This document shows positions 9,401 through 17,664 of a DNA stretch of 60,524 nt, piece by piece. Source of the stretch: Lachnospiraceae bacterium (GTDB lineage: Bacteria > Bacillota > Clostridia > Lachnospirales > Lachnospiraceae); contig JAFYBJ010000014.1 of assembly GCA_017540265.1 (NCBI GenBank), forward strand, positions 1 to 60,524, read 5' to 3'. The notes beneath the pieces were generated by a model, which saw only the letters and a list, made by a program, of their open reading frames with translations, ran no database searches and had not been told where the DNA came from. Each line of letters starts with the position of its first letter. Within the stretch, counting starts at the first letter, position 1. A program made the position numbers and the translations under genes.

Positions 9401-10244
9401 TCTCTGGAAAGAAAAAGAGATCTATGTATGTAAGAATAAGGTTGCAAAGCCTAAGGTGTTCATCCCCGTAATGCCGGGAACAAACTGTGAATATGATACA
9501 GCAAGGGCATTTGAGATAGCAGGCGCGGAGACGGAGACCTGTATATTCAGGAACAGAAATGCAGAGGATATACTGCTTTCCGCTTCTGACCTCGCAAAGG
9601 CGATAGACGATGCACAGATACTTATGTTCCCGGGTGGTTTCTCGGCAGGTGATGAGCCTGACGGATCCGCAAAATTCTTTGCCACGGTCTTTCAGAATGA
9701 AAGGCTTAAGGAAGCTGTAAACAGGCTCCTTAAAGAAAGGGACGGACTTGTGCTTGGCGTCTGCAACGGCTTCCAGACTGTTATAAAACTGGGACTTGTG
9801 CCTTACGGTGAGATAAGGAGGCAGGATGAGGATTCTCCGACTCTTACCTTCAATACGATAAACAGACATATTTCAAAGATAGTTTATACAAAGGTTGTAT
9901 CTGACAAGAGCCCGTGGCTTAGGGGGGCAGTATGCGGCGAAACCTACTGTTCGCCTGCTTCACACGGTGAGGGACGTTTCGTTGCATCAGATGCATGGCT
10001 TAAAGAGCTTAGGGCAAATGGACAGATAGCTACCGTATATTCAGATCCCGAAGGCAATGTTTCGATGGATGAGGAATGGAATGTTAACGGATCCTTTGAA
10101 GCTGTGGAAGGTATTACTTCTCCGGACGGAAGGGTATACGGAAAGATGGCACATCCCGAAAGAAAAGGAAACGGTGTTGCCATAAATATCTACGGAGATC
10201 AGGATCTTAAGATATTTGAATCGGGAGTGGAATATTTTAAATGA
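6447..10244 (+). CDS. purL: Phosphoribosylformylglycinamidine synthase, single-chain
   Basis: This enzyme converts FGAR to FGAM with ATP and glutamine in purine synthesis. At 1265 residues it is the large single-polypeptide form, with the N-terminal PurS-like region (VRRVFAAKKKEY), the duplicated synthetase core (TYWSDHCRHTTF, NETHNHPTEIEPFGGAATCLGG, GGKDSMSG) and a C-terminal class I glutaminase domain. In the glutaminase domain the nucleophile is Cys 1106 (LGVCNGFQ), and His 1236 and Glu 1238 lie in HPER. The start is GTG at 6447, behind GGAAAGGA. Its stop overlaps the next start by 4 bases, so it is translationally coupled to the dGTPase-like gene, which fits purine nucleotide balance. No PurR box or purine riboswitch is evident upstream. 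Confidence 0.97.
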   Translation: MGSVRRVFAAKKKEYAGKERELLSEIKDYLGIEGIEDLRIYIRYDVENISDKVFEKACRGIFSEPPVDEIFLEEIEVPAGARCFGVEYLPGQYDQRADSAEQCIRLLKEDEEAVVKTAVVYVLSGNISDADFDRVKAHCINPVDSRETGMEKKETLIMEYEEPADVKIFDGFKDMDEESLKALYDSLGLAMTFRDFKHIQGYFKNEEKRDPSMTEIRVLDTYWSDHCRHTTFATELKNVEFGDGYLKTPIETSYLSYLDTRNELYKDRDDKFVCLMDLALIAMKKLKKDGKLTDMEVSDEINACSIVVPIEIDPMDGGEKYTEEWLISFKNETHNHPTEIEPFGGAATCLGGAIRDPLSGRSYVYQAMRITGAADPTVPVAETLKGKLPQMKLVRGAAKGYSSYGNQIGLATGLVKEIYHPGYVAKRMEIGAVMGAAPRKNVKRLNSDPGDIIILLGGRTGRDGCGGATGASKAHTESSIEQCGAEVQKGNPPTERKLQRLFRRPEVSKLIKKCNDFGAGGVSVAIGELADGLKVDLDRVPKKYAGLDGTELAISESQERMAVVVDPADVKEFMGYAAEENLEATEVAVVTREKRLVLSWRGKDIVNISRAFLDTNGAHQETDVFVEIPDEKDDYLKKTAIPAVEKDLEKNDIRAAWLDTLADLNVCSQKGLVEMFDSSIGASSVYMPYGGKKQLTETQVMAAKVPMTGKADTDAVTLMSYGFDPYLSAWSPYHGAIYSVLRSVSAIVAAGGDYKKIHFTFQEYFKRMKEDKRGWSEPFTALLGAYDAQLGFGLASIGGKDSMSGSFNDIHVPPTLVSFAVAVASGKNIITPELKKAGNRLVVFEIEKDEYDVPVYRSVMEMYDEVAELIKDKKICSAYVLDASGIAAAVSRMGFGNGLGVSFEKDFPAKAAFENMTGALICEMPADAAEGLKSSHIVVGTVSEGDFELAGTVISAEDALKSWTSKLEKVYPSKASKEKTPVDMPLWKEKEIYVCKNKVAKPKVFIPVMPGTNCEYDTARAFEIAGAETETCIFRNRNAEDILLSASDLAKAIDDAQILMFPGGFSAGDEPDGSAKFFATVFQNERLKEAVNRLLKERDGLVLGVCNGFQTVIKLGLVPYGEIRRQDEDSPTLTFNTINRHISKIVYTKVVSDKSPWLRGAVCGETYCSPASHGEGRFVASDAWLKELRANGQIATVYSDPEGNVSMDEEWNVNGSFEAVEGITSPDGRVYGKMAHPERKGNGVAINIYGDQDLKIFESGVEYFK

Positions 10245-11272
10245 TGCTCATACGTGAGGAACTGGAGAAGGCTGAAAAGGAAAGCTTAAGTCCATATGCT
10301 GTTTTAAGCACGGCGTCAAAGGGCCGGAATAAGGAAGAGGAACCCTGTGATATCCGGCCTGTATTCCAGCGGGACAGGGACAGGATCATACACTCAAAAG
10401 CTTTCCGCCGCTTAAAGGATAAGACACAGGTTTTCTTAAATCCCGAGGGTGATCATTACAGGACAAGACTTACGCATACGCTTGAGGTGAGCCAGATAGC
10501 GCGGACGATCGCAAGGGCGCTTAAGCTTAATGAGGATCTTGCCGAAGCCATAGCTTTGGGCCACGATCTGGGGCATACGCCTTTTGGTCATGCCGGTGAG
10601 AGGGCGCTTAATGCGGCGATAAAGGATTGTTTCGGAGATAAGCCTCCTTTTGTATTCCGTCACAATGAACAGAGCGTGAGAGTTGCTGAACTCTATGAAA
10701 GAGATGGCTCAGGTTTAAATCTTACCTGGGAAGTAAAGGATGGAATGCTAAACCACCAGATGAGCTGTAAACCTTCCACACTTGAAGGTAAAGTGGTCAG
10801 GCTTTCCGATAAATTCGCATATATCCATCATGATATGGATGATGCAATAAGGGCAAAGGTACTTACGGATGCGGATGTGCCTGAGTCCATAGGGAAGGTG
10901 CTTGGCTTTACCACAAAGGAAAGGCTTGACCGCCTCATACATAATACGATCAAGAGCAGCGAGGGGAAAGACGATATCGTCATGGGACCTGAAGTGATGG
11001 ATGCGATGCTTAAGATGCGTAAATTTATGTTTGAGGCTGTCTATTCCAATCCTGTGGTAAAAGGTGAAGAGTCAAAGGCAGAAACACTTATAGAAACACT
11101 TTTTAAGCATTATCTGAATGCGCCCGAGACACTTCCGGAGGAATACAGGCTGCTTCTTGAAAAGGGAGAGACACCTGCCAGGGTAGCCGCCGATTATATT
11201 GCTTCAATGACTGACAGATATGCGATCCAGAAATATGAGGAGCTTTTTATCCCCATATCCTGGAAGTACTAG
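10241..11272 (+). CDS. Deoxyguanosinetriphosphate triphosphohydrolase-like protein
   Basis: This HD-domain phosphohydrolase of 343 residues belongs to the Dgt-like group that removes triphosphate from dNTPs. Metal-binding residues are visible in RTRLTHTLEVSQIARTIAR and GHDLGHTPFGHAGE, and a later HHDMDD supplies a further set. The length matches the short, non-E. coli subclass. It overlaps purL by four bases and precedes dnaG by 20, an arrangement (dgt-dnaG) common in clostridia that links dNTP pool control to replication priming. Substrate range is not readable from sequence. Confidence 0.9.
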   Translation: MMLIREELEKAEKESLSPYAVLSTASKGRNKEEEPCDIRPVFQRDRDRIIHSKAFRRLKDKTQVFLNPEGDHYRTRLTHTLEVSQIARTIARALKLNEDLAEAIALGHDLGHTPFGHAGERALNAAIKDCFGDKPPFVFRHNEQSVRVAELYERDGSGLNLTWEVKDGMLNHQMSCKPSTLEGKVVRLSDKFAYIHHDMDDAIRAKVLTDADVPESIGKVLGFTTKERLDRLIHNTIKSSEGKDDIVMGPEVMDAMLKMRKFMFEAVYSNPVVKGEESKAETLIETLFKHYLNAPETLPEEYRLLLEKGETPARVAADYIASMTDRYAIQKYEELFIPISWKY

Positions 11273-11292
11273 AAAAACCGACCGGGGGAAAG

Positions 11293-13083
11293 ATGCCTTA
11301 TTATCCTGAAGAACTGATAGATGAGATCAGAAATAAAAATGATATTGTCGATGTGATAAGCGGGCATGTCGCTTTGAAGAAAAGCGGCAGGAGATATACG
11401 GGCCTGTGTCCTTTTCATTCCGAAAAGACAGGCTCTTTTTCTGTAGATCAGGATAAGCAGCTTTATTACTGTTTCGGATGCCATGCTGCCGGGAATGTTT
11501 TTACCTTTGTGGAGCAGTATGAGAATATGACTTTCCCGGAGGCGGTAAAATATCTGGCCGACAGGGCAAGGATAGAGCTTCCGGAGATAAATTATACGGA
11601 TGAAATGAAGCAGCAAAGGGACAGGAAGGGCAAGCTTCTTGAGATAATGTATGAGGCTGAAAAATACTTCTTTCATCAGTTAAAGACCCCCGAAGGCGCA
11701 TTGGGGCTTAAGTATTTCAAAAGCAGAGAGCTTGATGATGAAATAATAAAAAGTTTTGGTCTGGGCTATTCACTGCAGAGGAGCCATGATATCGTGGACT
11801 ATCTGAGGCAGAAAGGATATGATGACGAACTCATAAGAGAGGCCGGTCTTGGCGTGTTCTATGAAAAAGAAGGCATGAAGGACAAATTCATAAACCGCGT
11901 GATGTTTCCCATACAGGATATGAACGGAAAGGTGATAGGCTTTGGCGGAAGGGTCATGGGAGAGGCGAAACCCAAGTATTTGAATTCTCCCGAAAATCTG
12001 ATATTTGAAAAAAGAAAAAACCTGTTTGCCTTAAACCGTGCCAGATCCGCAAGAAAGGGAAGGATAATACTCTGCGAAGGATATATGGATGTTATAAGCA
12101 TGCATCAGGCGGGTTTTACGGAAGCGGTGGCATCTTTGGGAACAGCTTTTACGCCGGAACAGGCGGCGCTCCTTAAGCGCTTTACAGACAGGGTGCTGCT
12201 TGCCTATGACAGTGACGGCGCAGGAAAAAATGCGGCTTTAAAAGCTATCGATATACTTGCCTCTGCCGGGATAGAGGGAAGGGTGATAGATTTAAAGCCC
12301 TATAAGGATCCGGATGAATTTATAAAAGCCCTGGGCTCGGAGAAATTCGAGGAACGTCTTAATGCAACAGAAAACGGATTCCTTTTTAAGATCGATGAAC
12401 TGCGGGGAAAATATACCCTTGATGATGCCCATCCCGAGCAGAAGACTGCCTTTGAGAGGGAGACGGCAAGGCTTTTGTGCAGCTTTGAAGATGAGCTTGA
12501 AAGAGAGAATTATATAAGAGCCGTATCCGCAAGATACGGCATAGATGAAAGTATACTTAAGAGGGCTGTCATATCACAGGCGTCGGCAGGTGTAAACGTC
12601 TCACAGCCTAAAATTTCGGTGGATGAGAATAAAGACAGGAGGAAAAGGGCAGAGGATGCGCAATACAATAATGAAAGGCTGTTTATCGCATGGATTGTGG
12701 CAAAGCCCGGTCTTTATGAGCAGATAAAGGATGATATAAAGCCGGAGGAATTTACGGATCCGGTATGTGAAAAAACTGCCCGCCTTGTGTTTGAGGGGAT
12801 TGAAAACGGAAAGCTCGACCCTGCAGCAATAATAGACCGTTTTGAGGAAGATGAAAGATCGAAGGCTGCGGCCTGCCTGCAGGATGATCCCTATCTTTTC
12901 AGGGACGGAGGAAGTGACATAGACGGTATGGATAACGATCAGGCGGCCGTATTTAAAAATACCCTTCTTAAGATAAAAAGGGCAGGTGCGGAGAAAAAAG
13001 AAGGCGCCGCCGGAAGTATTGACGAGCTGATAAAAAACAAGCGCCTCATGCAGGAGCTTGAAAAAAAGCGATATATATTATGA
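11293..13083 (+). CDS. dnaG: DNA primase
   Basis: DnaG makes RNA primers at the replication fork. The 596-residue protein has the CHC2 zinc finger (Cys39, His42, Cys60, Cys63), then the catalytic core with TOPRIM residues Glu262 (EGYMDV) and Asp306/Asp308 (YDSDGAG). The C-terminal helicase-interacting part is diverged, as is usual. The ATG follows a GGGGGAAAG site. Its stop overlaps the start of trmK (ATGA). In many clostridia rpoD lies directly after dnaG; here it is missing. Confidence 0.97.
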   Translation: MPYYPEELIDEIRNKNDIVDVISGHVALKKSGRRYTGLCPFHSEKTGSFSVDQDKQLYYCFGCHAAGNVFTFVEQYENMTFPEAVKYLADRARIELPEINYTDEMKQQRDRKGKLLEIMYEAEKYFFHQLKTPEGALGLKYFKSRELDDEIIKSFGLGYSLQRSHDIVDYLRQKGYDDELIREAGLGVFYEKEGMKDKFINRVMFPIQDMNGKVIGFGGRVMGEAKPKYLNSPENLIFEKRKNLFALNRARSARKGRIILCEGYMDVISMHQAGFTEAVASLGTAFTPEQAALLKRFTDRVLLAYDSDGAGKNAALKAIDILASAGIEGRVIDLKPYKDPDEFIKALGSEKFEERLNATENGFLFKIDELRGKYTLDDAHPEQKTAFERETARLLCSFEDELERENYIRAVSARYGIDESILKRAVISQASAGVNVSQPKISVDENKDRRKRAEDAQYNNERLFIAWIVAKPGLYEQIKDDIKPEEFTDPVCEKTARLVFEGIENGKLDPAAIIDRFEEDERSKAAACLQDDPYLFRDGGSDIDGMDNDQAAVFKNTLLKIKRAGAEKKEGAAGSIDELIKNKRLMQELEKKRYIL

Positions 13084-13835
13084 CGGAATTATCAAAAAGA
13101 CTTGAAGATGTGCTCGCCCTTGCAGGCGGTGGGGAATGCGTGGCTGATATCGGCTGCGACCATGGTTATCTAAGCATAGAGCTTGTAAGGCGGGGACTTT
13201 TTAAAAGAGCTGTTGCGATGGATCTGAGAAAGGGCCCGCTTAAGGCAGCAGAGGAAAATATAAAAGAAGCGGGGCTTGAGGAAAGAATAGAATGCAGGCT
13301 TTCAGACGGGCTTGAAGCCCTTGAGGAGGGTGTGGCGGATACCGCCGTATGTGCGGGAATGGGCGGCATGCTCATCATAGATATCATGAAAGATTCTCTT
13401 TTGAAATTTAAGAGCCTTAAGAAATTTGTACTCGCTCCGCAGTCGGATATGTCTGCCGTGAGGCGTTATCTTAAGCAGGAAGGTTTTCATATAAAGGATG
13501 AAGGGCTTTCGGAGGATGCAGGTAAATATTATCAGATGCTCCTTGTAAGCGCCGATGATGCTCCCGATGAATATGCGGAGTATGCCGGGACAGAAAGCCT
13601 GCTTGATGCAGCATATTCCTACGGACCGGTGCTGTTAAAAAAAGGCGGCGATCTGTTTAAAGAGTATATTGCAAGGCAGAGGGGATTAAGCCTTGAAAAA
13701 TATGAAAGCGTAAAAAAAGCGCTTGAAGCGGATCCCGGAAATCCAAGGCTTAAGGAGAGATTTTCGGAGATATGCAAAGAGCTTGAGACGGAGGATAAGG
13801 TATCGGAATACGCAGATAAGAGGGAGGTACGATGA
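13080..13835 (+). CDS. trmK: tRNA (adenine(22)-N1)-methyltransferase
   Basis: This 251-residue class I SAM-dependent methyltransferase modifies A22 in the D-loop of tRNAs (COG2384 family). The SAM-binding motif is VADIGCDHGYLSIEL; CAGMGG and LAPQSDMSAVRRYL are family hallmarks. A charged coiled C-terminus follows. It overlaps dnaG by 4 bases and the next gene by 4, and the trmK-nif3 pairing is conserved across Firmicutes. Confidence 0.92.
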   Translation: MTELSKRLEDVLALAGGGECVADIGCDHGYLSIELVRRGLFKRAVAMDLRKGPLKAAEENIKEAGLEERIECRLSDGLEALEEGVADTAVCAGMGGMLIIDIMKDSLLKFKSLKKFVLAPQSDMSAVRRYLKQEGFHIKDEGLSEDAGKYYQMLLVSADDAPDEYAEYAGTESLLDAAYSYGPVLLKKGGDLFKEYIARQRGLSLEKYESVKKALEADPGNPRLKERFSEICKELETEDKVSEYADKREVR

Positions 13836-14614
13836 AACTTTCTGAAGTGATAGCAAGGTTTGAAGAATTCTCACCGGCGGATTTCGCTGAAAAATGGGAT
13901 AATTCGGGACTTATGTGCGGCAGGTATGACAAGGAGATAAAAAGAGTCCTTATTGCCGTGGATGCCGGAGATGCAGTGGTCGAGGAAGCGCTGCTTACGG
14001 AGGCCGATCTGCTGCTTACCCATCATCCGCTCATCTTTCCGGGCATAAGCCACATATCAGACAGGGATATAACCGGAAGGCGTTTATATAAGCTTATACA
14101 GGGCGATACGGCCTGCTATGCCATGCATACGAATTTTGATGTGGCGGGAATGGCGGATGAGGCTGCGGATAGATTAAAGCTTACAGACAGGAAGGTGCTC
14201 ATGGTCACAAGAACTGACGCCCTAGCCGAGGAAGGCATAGGCAGGACGGGCAGGCTTCCCTATGAGATGAGCCTTAAGGAATGCGCTGAGTTTGTTAAGG
14301 ATGTGTTCCTGATAGATAATGTGCGGATATTCGGTGATCCGGAAAAAAGGGTAAGAACGGCGGCAGTATCGCCGGGATCGGGAAGGCATATGAGCCATTA
14401 TGCGGTGGAAGCCGGAAGCGATGTGTTCATAAGCGGAGATATTGATCATCATGAGGGAATAGATGCAGTGGCTGCAGGTATTTCGGTAATAGATGCCGGG
14501 CACTGGGGAATAGAAAAGATATTCTGCACATATATGAGAGATTTCATAAAAAGGGAAATGCCGGAGCTTATACCTGAGATAGCGTCAGAAACCGCACCGT
14601 TTATGGTTGTATAG
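13832..14614 (+). CDS. Nif3-like dinuclear metal-center protein
   Basis: This 260-residue protein of the Nif3/YqfO family forms hexameric rings with a two-metal site. Its biochemical role is still debated; it is often annotated as GTP cyclohydrolase I type 2. Metal ligands appear in LLTHHPLIF, HTNFD and GHWGIE. It is the short form without the inserted PII-like domain found in YqfO of Bacillus. It is translationally coupled to trmK. Confidence 0.9.
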   Translation: MKLSEVIARFEEFSPADFAEKWDNSGLMCGRYDKEIKRVLIAVDAGDAVVEEALLTEADLLLTHHPLIFPGISHISDRDITGRRLYKLIQGDTACYAMHTNFDVAGMADEAADRLKLTDRKVLMVTRTDALAEEGIGRTGRLPYEMSLKECAEFVKDVFLIDNVRIFGDPEKRVRTAAVSPGSGRHMSHYAVEAGSDVFISGDIDHHEGIDAVAAGISVIDAGHWGIEKIFCTYMRDFIKREMPELIPEIASETAPFMVV

Positions 14615-14662
14615 GAAGAGACAAAATAGTTTTTGCACAGATTTAAAAAGGAGATAAACACT

Positions 14663-16330
14663 ATGGGGATGATCACGATAAAGATAAACGGAGAAGAAAA
14701 GCAGTATGCGGCCGGAACTACGTACGATGAGGTTGCCGCAGGATATGCGGATAAGTTAAATGCCCCTGCCGCTCTTGTGATGGAGAACGGAAGATTAAGG
14801 GAGCTTACAAGAGAAGTAAAGCAGGGGGCGGAAGTGAGCATTCTGACGCTTGCCGATAATCCGGGACACAAGAGTTATGTCCGTACTGCGGTCTTTATGC
14901 TGGTAAAGGCCATATACGAGGTGACGGGAAGAGATAAGGAAAAGCGCGTTAAGGTTGAATTCTCCATTGGAAACGGTTATTTCATAAGACCTTTATGGGA
15001 AAATGCGGATATAGATGAGGCGTTCCTTGCCAAAGTAAAGAACTTCATGGATGAGATGGTAAAAGCAGATATAAAGATAACCAAGACCTCTTACTCAACC
15101 GATGAAGCGCGTGAGATATTCAGGGAAGCCGGAATGCGTGATAAGGACAGGCTCTTTAAATACAGGAAGAGCTCCTCCGTGAATGTGTATGATCTGGACG
15201 GATACAGGGATTACTATTACGGATATATGCTGCCGTCAACAGGAAGGGTGAAATATTTTGAGCTTGAGAAATACGAGGACGGTTTCATGCTGCTGCTTCC
15301 GGAAACTGCGGCTCATGACAGCGTGGATAAATTTAAGCCAAGAAAGAAGCTTTTCAATGCGCTTGACACCGCATCGGAATGGGGTCAGAAACTCCATATA
15401 AATACCGTGGGAGATCTCAATGAGAGGATATGTGAAGACGGTATAGAAAATGTGATACTTGTGCAGGAGGCGCTTCAGGAGCGCAGGATAGCCGAGATAG
15501 CTTCGGATATAGTAAGCCGCGGCGGAGTGAAATTTGTGATGATAGCAGGTCCGTCATCATCGGGAAAGACAACCTTCTCCCACAGGCTTTCCATTCAGCT
15601 TGCAAGCTTCGGGCTTACTCCGCATCCCATTCCTGTGGATGATTATTTCAAGAACAGGGTGGATACGCCTAAGGATGAAAACGGAAATTATAATTTCGAG
15701 TGCCTTGAAGCTATTGATATAGAGCTTTTTAATCATGATATGCTTGCGTTGCTTGGCGGTGAGGAAGTGGAACTGCCTACATTCAATTTTGTGACAGGTG
15801 AACGTGAATATAATAAGGGCAAAAAGAAGCGGCTTGGCCCCGATGATATACTTGTGATAGAAGGGATACACGGCTTAAACGACCGCATGAGCTATGCGCT
15901 TCCGGTAGAGAGCAAATACAAGGTTTATATAAGCGCGCTCACGGCACTCAATATAGACGGTCACAACCGCATACCCACCACGGATAACCGCCTTATAAGA
16001 AGGCTTGTAAGGGATGCACGTACAAGAGGTGCATCTGCTGTACGTACCATAGGAATGTGGCCTTCGGTCAGGAAAGGGGAGGAGGAGAATATATTCCCCT
16101 TCCAGGAAAATGTGGATGCAATGTTCAATTCGGCTTCCATCTACGAGTTGGCTGCCCTTAAGCCTTTTGCGGAACCGTTACTTTTCTCGGTCCCTGCTGA
16201 TGCTCCGGAATACAGGGAGGCAAAGAGGCTGCTTAAGTTCCTTGATTATTTCTTAAGCATAAGCAGCGAGAAGCTCCCGAATAATTCGATCGTAAGGGAA
16301 TTTGTGGGCGGCAGCTGTTTTAACGTGTGA
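14663..16330 (+). CDS. Nucleoside kinase (TGS domain plus uridine-kinase fold)
   Basis: The protein has about 555 residues. An N-terminal TGS/ThrRS-like region comes first (ITIKINGEEKQYAAGTTYDE, then SIGNGYFIRP resembling the ThrRS second additional domain). A uridine-kinase-type P-loop kinase follows, with Walker A GPSSSGKTTFSHRLS, HPIPVDDYF and EGIHGLN. The fusion is widespread in Clostridia and predicted to phosphorylate a nucleoside. I chose ATG 14663 because AAGGAGAT sits 7 bases upstream at 14648-14655; an ATG at 14633 would add ten residues without a good site. Confidence 0.88.
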   Translation: MGMITIKINGEEKQYAAGTTYDEVAAGYADKLNAPAALVMENGRLRELTREVKQGAEVSILTLADNPGHKSYVRTAVFMLVKAIYEVTGRDKEKRVKVEFSIGNGYFIRPLWENADIDEAFLAKVKNFMDEMVKADIKITKTSYSTDEAREIFREAGMRDKDRLFKYRKSSSVNVYDLDGYRDYYYGYMLPSTGRVKYFELEKYEDGFMLLLPETAAHDSVDKFKPRKKLFNALDTASEWGQKLHINTVGDLNERICEDGIENVILVQEALQERRIAEIASDIVSRGGVKFVMIAGPSSSGKTTFSHRLSIQLASFGLTPHPIPVDDYFKNRVDTPKDENGNYNFECLEAIDIELFNHDMLALLGGEEVELPTFNFVTGEREYNKGKKKRLGPDDILVIEGIHGLNDRMSYALPVESKYKVYISALTALNIDGHNRIPTTDNRLIRRLVRDARTRGASAVRTIGMWPSVRKGEEENIFPFQENVDAMFNSASIYELAALKPFAEPLLFSVPADAPEYREAKRLLKFLDYFLSISSEKLPNNSIVREFVGGSCFNV

Positions 16331-16361
16331 TAGCAGGTTCGCTGCAGCTGTGAATATTTTA

Positions 16362-16391
16362 CTGGCAGTTCACCGGATTTTAAGTTAAAAT
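16362..16391 (+). promoter_or_regulatory. Probable rnpB promoter
   Basis: TAAAAT at 16386-16391 with CTGGCA at 16362-16367 (18-base spacing) sits just ahead of the RNase P RNA 5' end. The -35 match is moderate. Confidence 0.45.
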
Positions 16392-16396
16392 GAAAT

Positions 16397-16745
16397 GAGC
16401 GGAACGGATGATCGCGGGCCTTTTGGCACGAGGAAAGTCCGGGCTTCACAGGGCAGGATGCCGGATAACGTCCGGCGGAGGAAACTCCCGGGAAAGTGCA
16501 ACAGAAAACAAACAGCCCCCTTAAGGGGGTAACGGTGAAAAGGCAGTGTAAGAGACTACCGGTACTGCGGTAACGCAGGACGCATTGTAAACCCCATCCG
16601 AAGCAAGGTCAAACGGAAAGACTATGGGCCTGCCCGGTCCGTCTTCAGGTAGACCGCTTGAGCCCTGCGGCGACGCAGGGCCTAGACAGATGATCATCCC
16701 GGCGCGTTAAGCGCTATGACAGAACCCGGCTTACAGTTCCGCTTT
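16397..16745 (+). ncRNA. rnpB: RNase P RNA component (type A)
   Basis: This is the catalytic RNA of RNase P, which matures the 5' ends of tRNAs. The terminal P1 helix is AGCGGAAC (16398-16405) with GTTCCGCT (16736-16743). Inside are the invariant blocks GAGGAAAGTCCGGGC near the 5' side and ACAGAACCCGGCTTA near the 3' end, with the GGCCTAGACAGATGATCATC-type core before it. Length about 349 nt is normal. The P1 3' strand runs into a T tract that serves as terminator. Confidence 0.96.
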
Positions 16746-16750
16746 TTTTA
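16736..16750 (+). terminator. T-tract terminator at the rnpB 3' end
   Basis: The 3' strand of P1 (GTTCCGC) is followed directly by TTTTTTT. Transcription probably ends here, separating rnpB from the following small ORF. Confidence 0.55.
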
Positions 16751-16757
16751 AAAGATT

Positions 16758-16934
16758 ATGAAGACTCCTGATACAGACAGATTATCAAGAAAGCTTGTGC
16801 ATGCGGAGGAATTTCCTGCGTATGAGCTTTCCGACGATAATGAATACAAGGCAGCAGAAGGCTTTAATGATCTGATCCGTGAACATCTTGCGGGGGTCAG
16901 AAATATGAGAAAGGGGGAGGGAAAAAAAGAATAA
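16758..16934 (+). CDS. Small hypothetical protein, 58 residues
   Basis: An ATG-to-TAA frame encodes a charged soluble peptide beginning MKTPDTDRLSRKLVHAEEF and ending in a Lys/Glu-rich tail (MRKGEGKKE). Codon use resembles the neighbours, and it sits between rnpB and a LytTR gene. There is no strong ribosome-binding site (AAAAGA upstream), so expression is uncertain. I do not recognise a family. Confidence 0.45.
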   Translation: MKTPDTDRLSRKLVHAEEFPAYELSDDNEYKAAEGFNDLIREHLAGVRNMRKGEGKKE

Positions 16935-16976
16935 AGGGTCAGGATGTGTCTGTTACAGCGTGATTGGGGGTAAAAA

Positions 16977-17405
16977 ATGGAGGCAACAGCTTTTAGAACA
17001 GAGGGCGGAAGAAGGCTTACCGCCAGATCAAGGGGGAAGATACGCTTTTTAAGCGCGGATGAAGTGATACGGGTTTTGCACAAGGGCCGAAAGGCTTTTT
17101 TTTATTGCCGTGACGGAAGGCTTACGGAGGGTGTGGTCAGTCTTGGATATTTAAACAGCGAACTGGAATGCTTCAAAGAAGAGTTTGTAAGAATATCCCG
17201 AAATGAATATGTTAACTTCAGTTATGTAGATTCGATAGAGGGGAAGAATATGATACTCACAAACGGAGTGCGCTGCATGATAAGCAGAGCCAGGGTCAAG
17301 GAAGTGACGGAAATCTGCTGTTTAAGATTTTCATCCGTAAACTCAAAGGGGAAGATAATCTTTTTAGCGTCTAAATGTGCAAAATGTAACATTAAAAGAA
17401 CATAA
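16977..17405 (+). CDS. LytTR-domain DNA-binding protein
   Basis: This 142-residue transcription regulator consists of a LytTR DNA-binding domain and little else. KIRFLSADEVIRVLHKGRK and the end FVRISRNEYVNFSYVDSIEG...ISRARVKEV match the beta-rich LytTR core (FFRISRS-like motif followed by the specificity strand). There is no receiver, so it is not a classical LytR/AgrA response regulator. It lacks the DUF3021 partner that accompanies the second LytTR gene at 53494. The GTG 'gggggt' stretch at 16965-16970 may serve as ribosome-binding site. Targets are unknown. Confidence 0.8.
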   Translation: MEATAFRTEGGRRLTARSRGKIRFLSADEVIRVLHKGRKAFFYCRDGRLTEGVVSLGYLNSELECFKEEFVRISRNEYVNFSYVDSIEGKNMILTNGVRCMISRARVKEVTEICCLRFSSVNSKGKIIFLASKCAKCNIKRT

Positions 17406-17437
17406 GTTTACATAACTCTTTTAATTTCTCATGTGCC

Positions 17438-17446
17438 TGTTATAAT
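17438..17446 (+). promoter_or_regulatory. Extended -10 promoter TGTTATAAT
   Basis: A perfect TATAAT (17441-17446) is preceded by TGT, giving an extended -10 element, after the LytTR gene stop. There is no convincing -35, which extended -10 promoters can do without. It would start a transcript near 17453 that ends at the terminator at 17581-17620. Confidence 0.5.
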
Positions 17447-17452
17447 CCGCAT

Positions 17453-17620
17453 TGCCCGTTAACTGCATATCAGAAGCGCCGTATCACACGGCGTGATGCC
17501 ATGGCACATCTATTTCTAAGAGAGGTAACATGCAGAGGGCTGCAGTATCTTTATACAGGGGGAGATGCTGTAAAAAAAAGCTGCCGCCTTGATGAAGTGC
17601 TCATCCGGGCGGCAGTTTTT
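17453..17620 (+). ncRNA. Candidate small RNA or micro-ORF transcript
   Basis: Between the extended -10 promoter and a strong terminator lie about 165 bases that encode no normal gene. They include a small hairpin (GCCGT...ACGGC near 17478-17493), a palindrome TGCCATGGCA, and a 20-codon ORF at 17530-17592 (MQRAAVSLYRGRCCKKKLPP) with AGAGAGG six bases before its ATG. The next gene is convergent, so this cannot be its leader. It matches no RNA family I can recognise. Inference only. Confidence 0.3.
17581..17620. terminator. Bidirectional terminator between convergent transcripts
   Basis: CTGCCGCC (17581-17588) pairs with GGCGGCAG (17608-17615), flanked by eight A on the left and five T on the right. 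It can therefore end both the + transcript and the minus-strand SDR transcript. Confidence 0.85.
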
Positions 17621-17664
17621 GTATGTAATGATCATGGTCTGCGGTTTAAATACGGGCTTGTTTT

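Noticed and set aside
17447-17620. c-di-GMP or other known riboswitch
   Set aside because: I could not match a known consensus, and the downstream gene is convergent, so it cannot be a cis leader.
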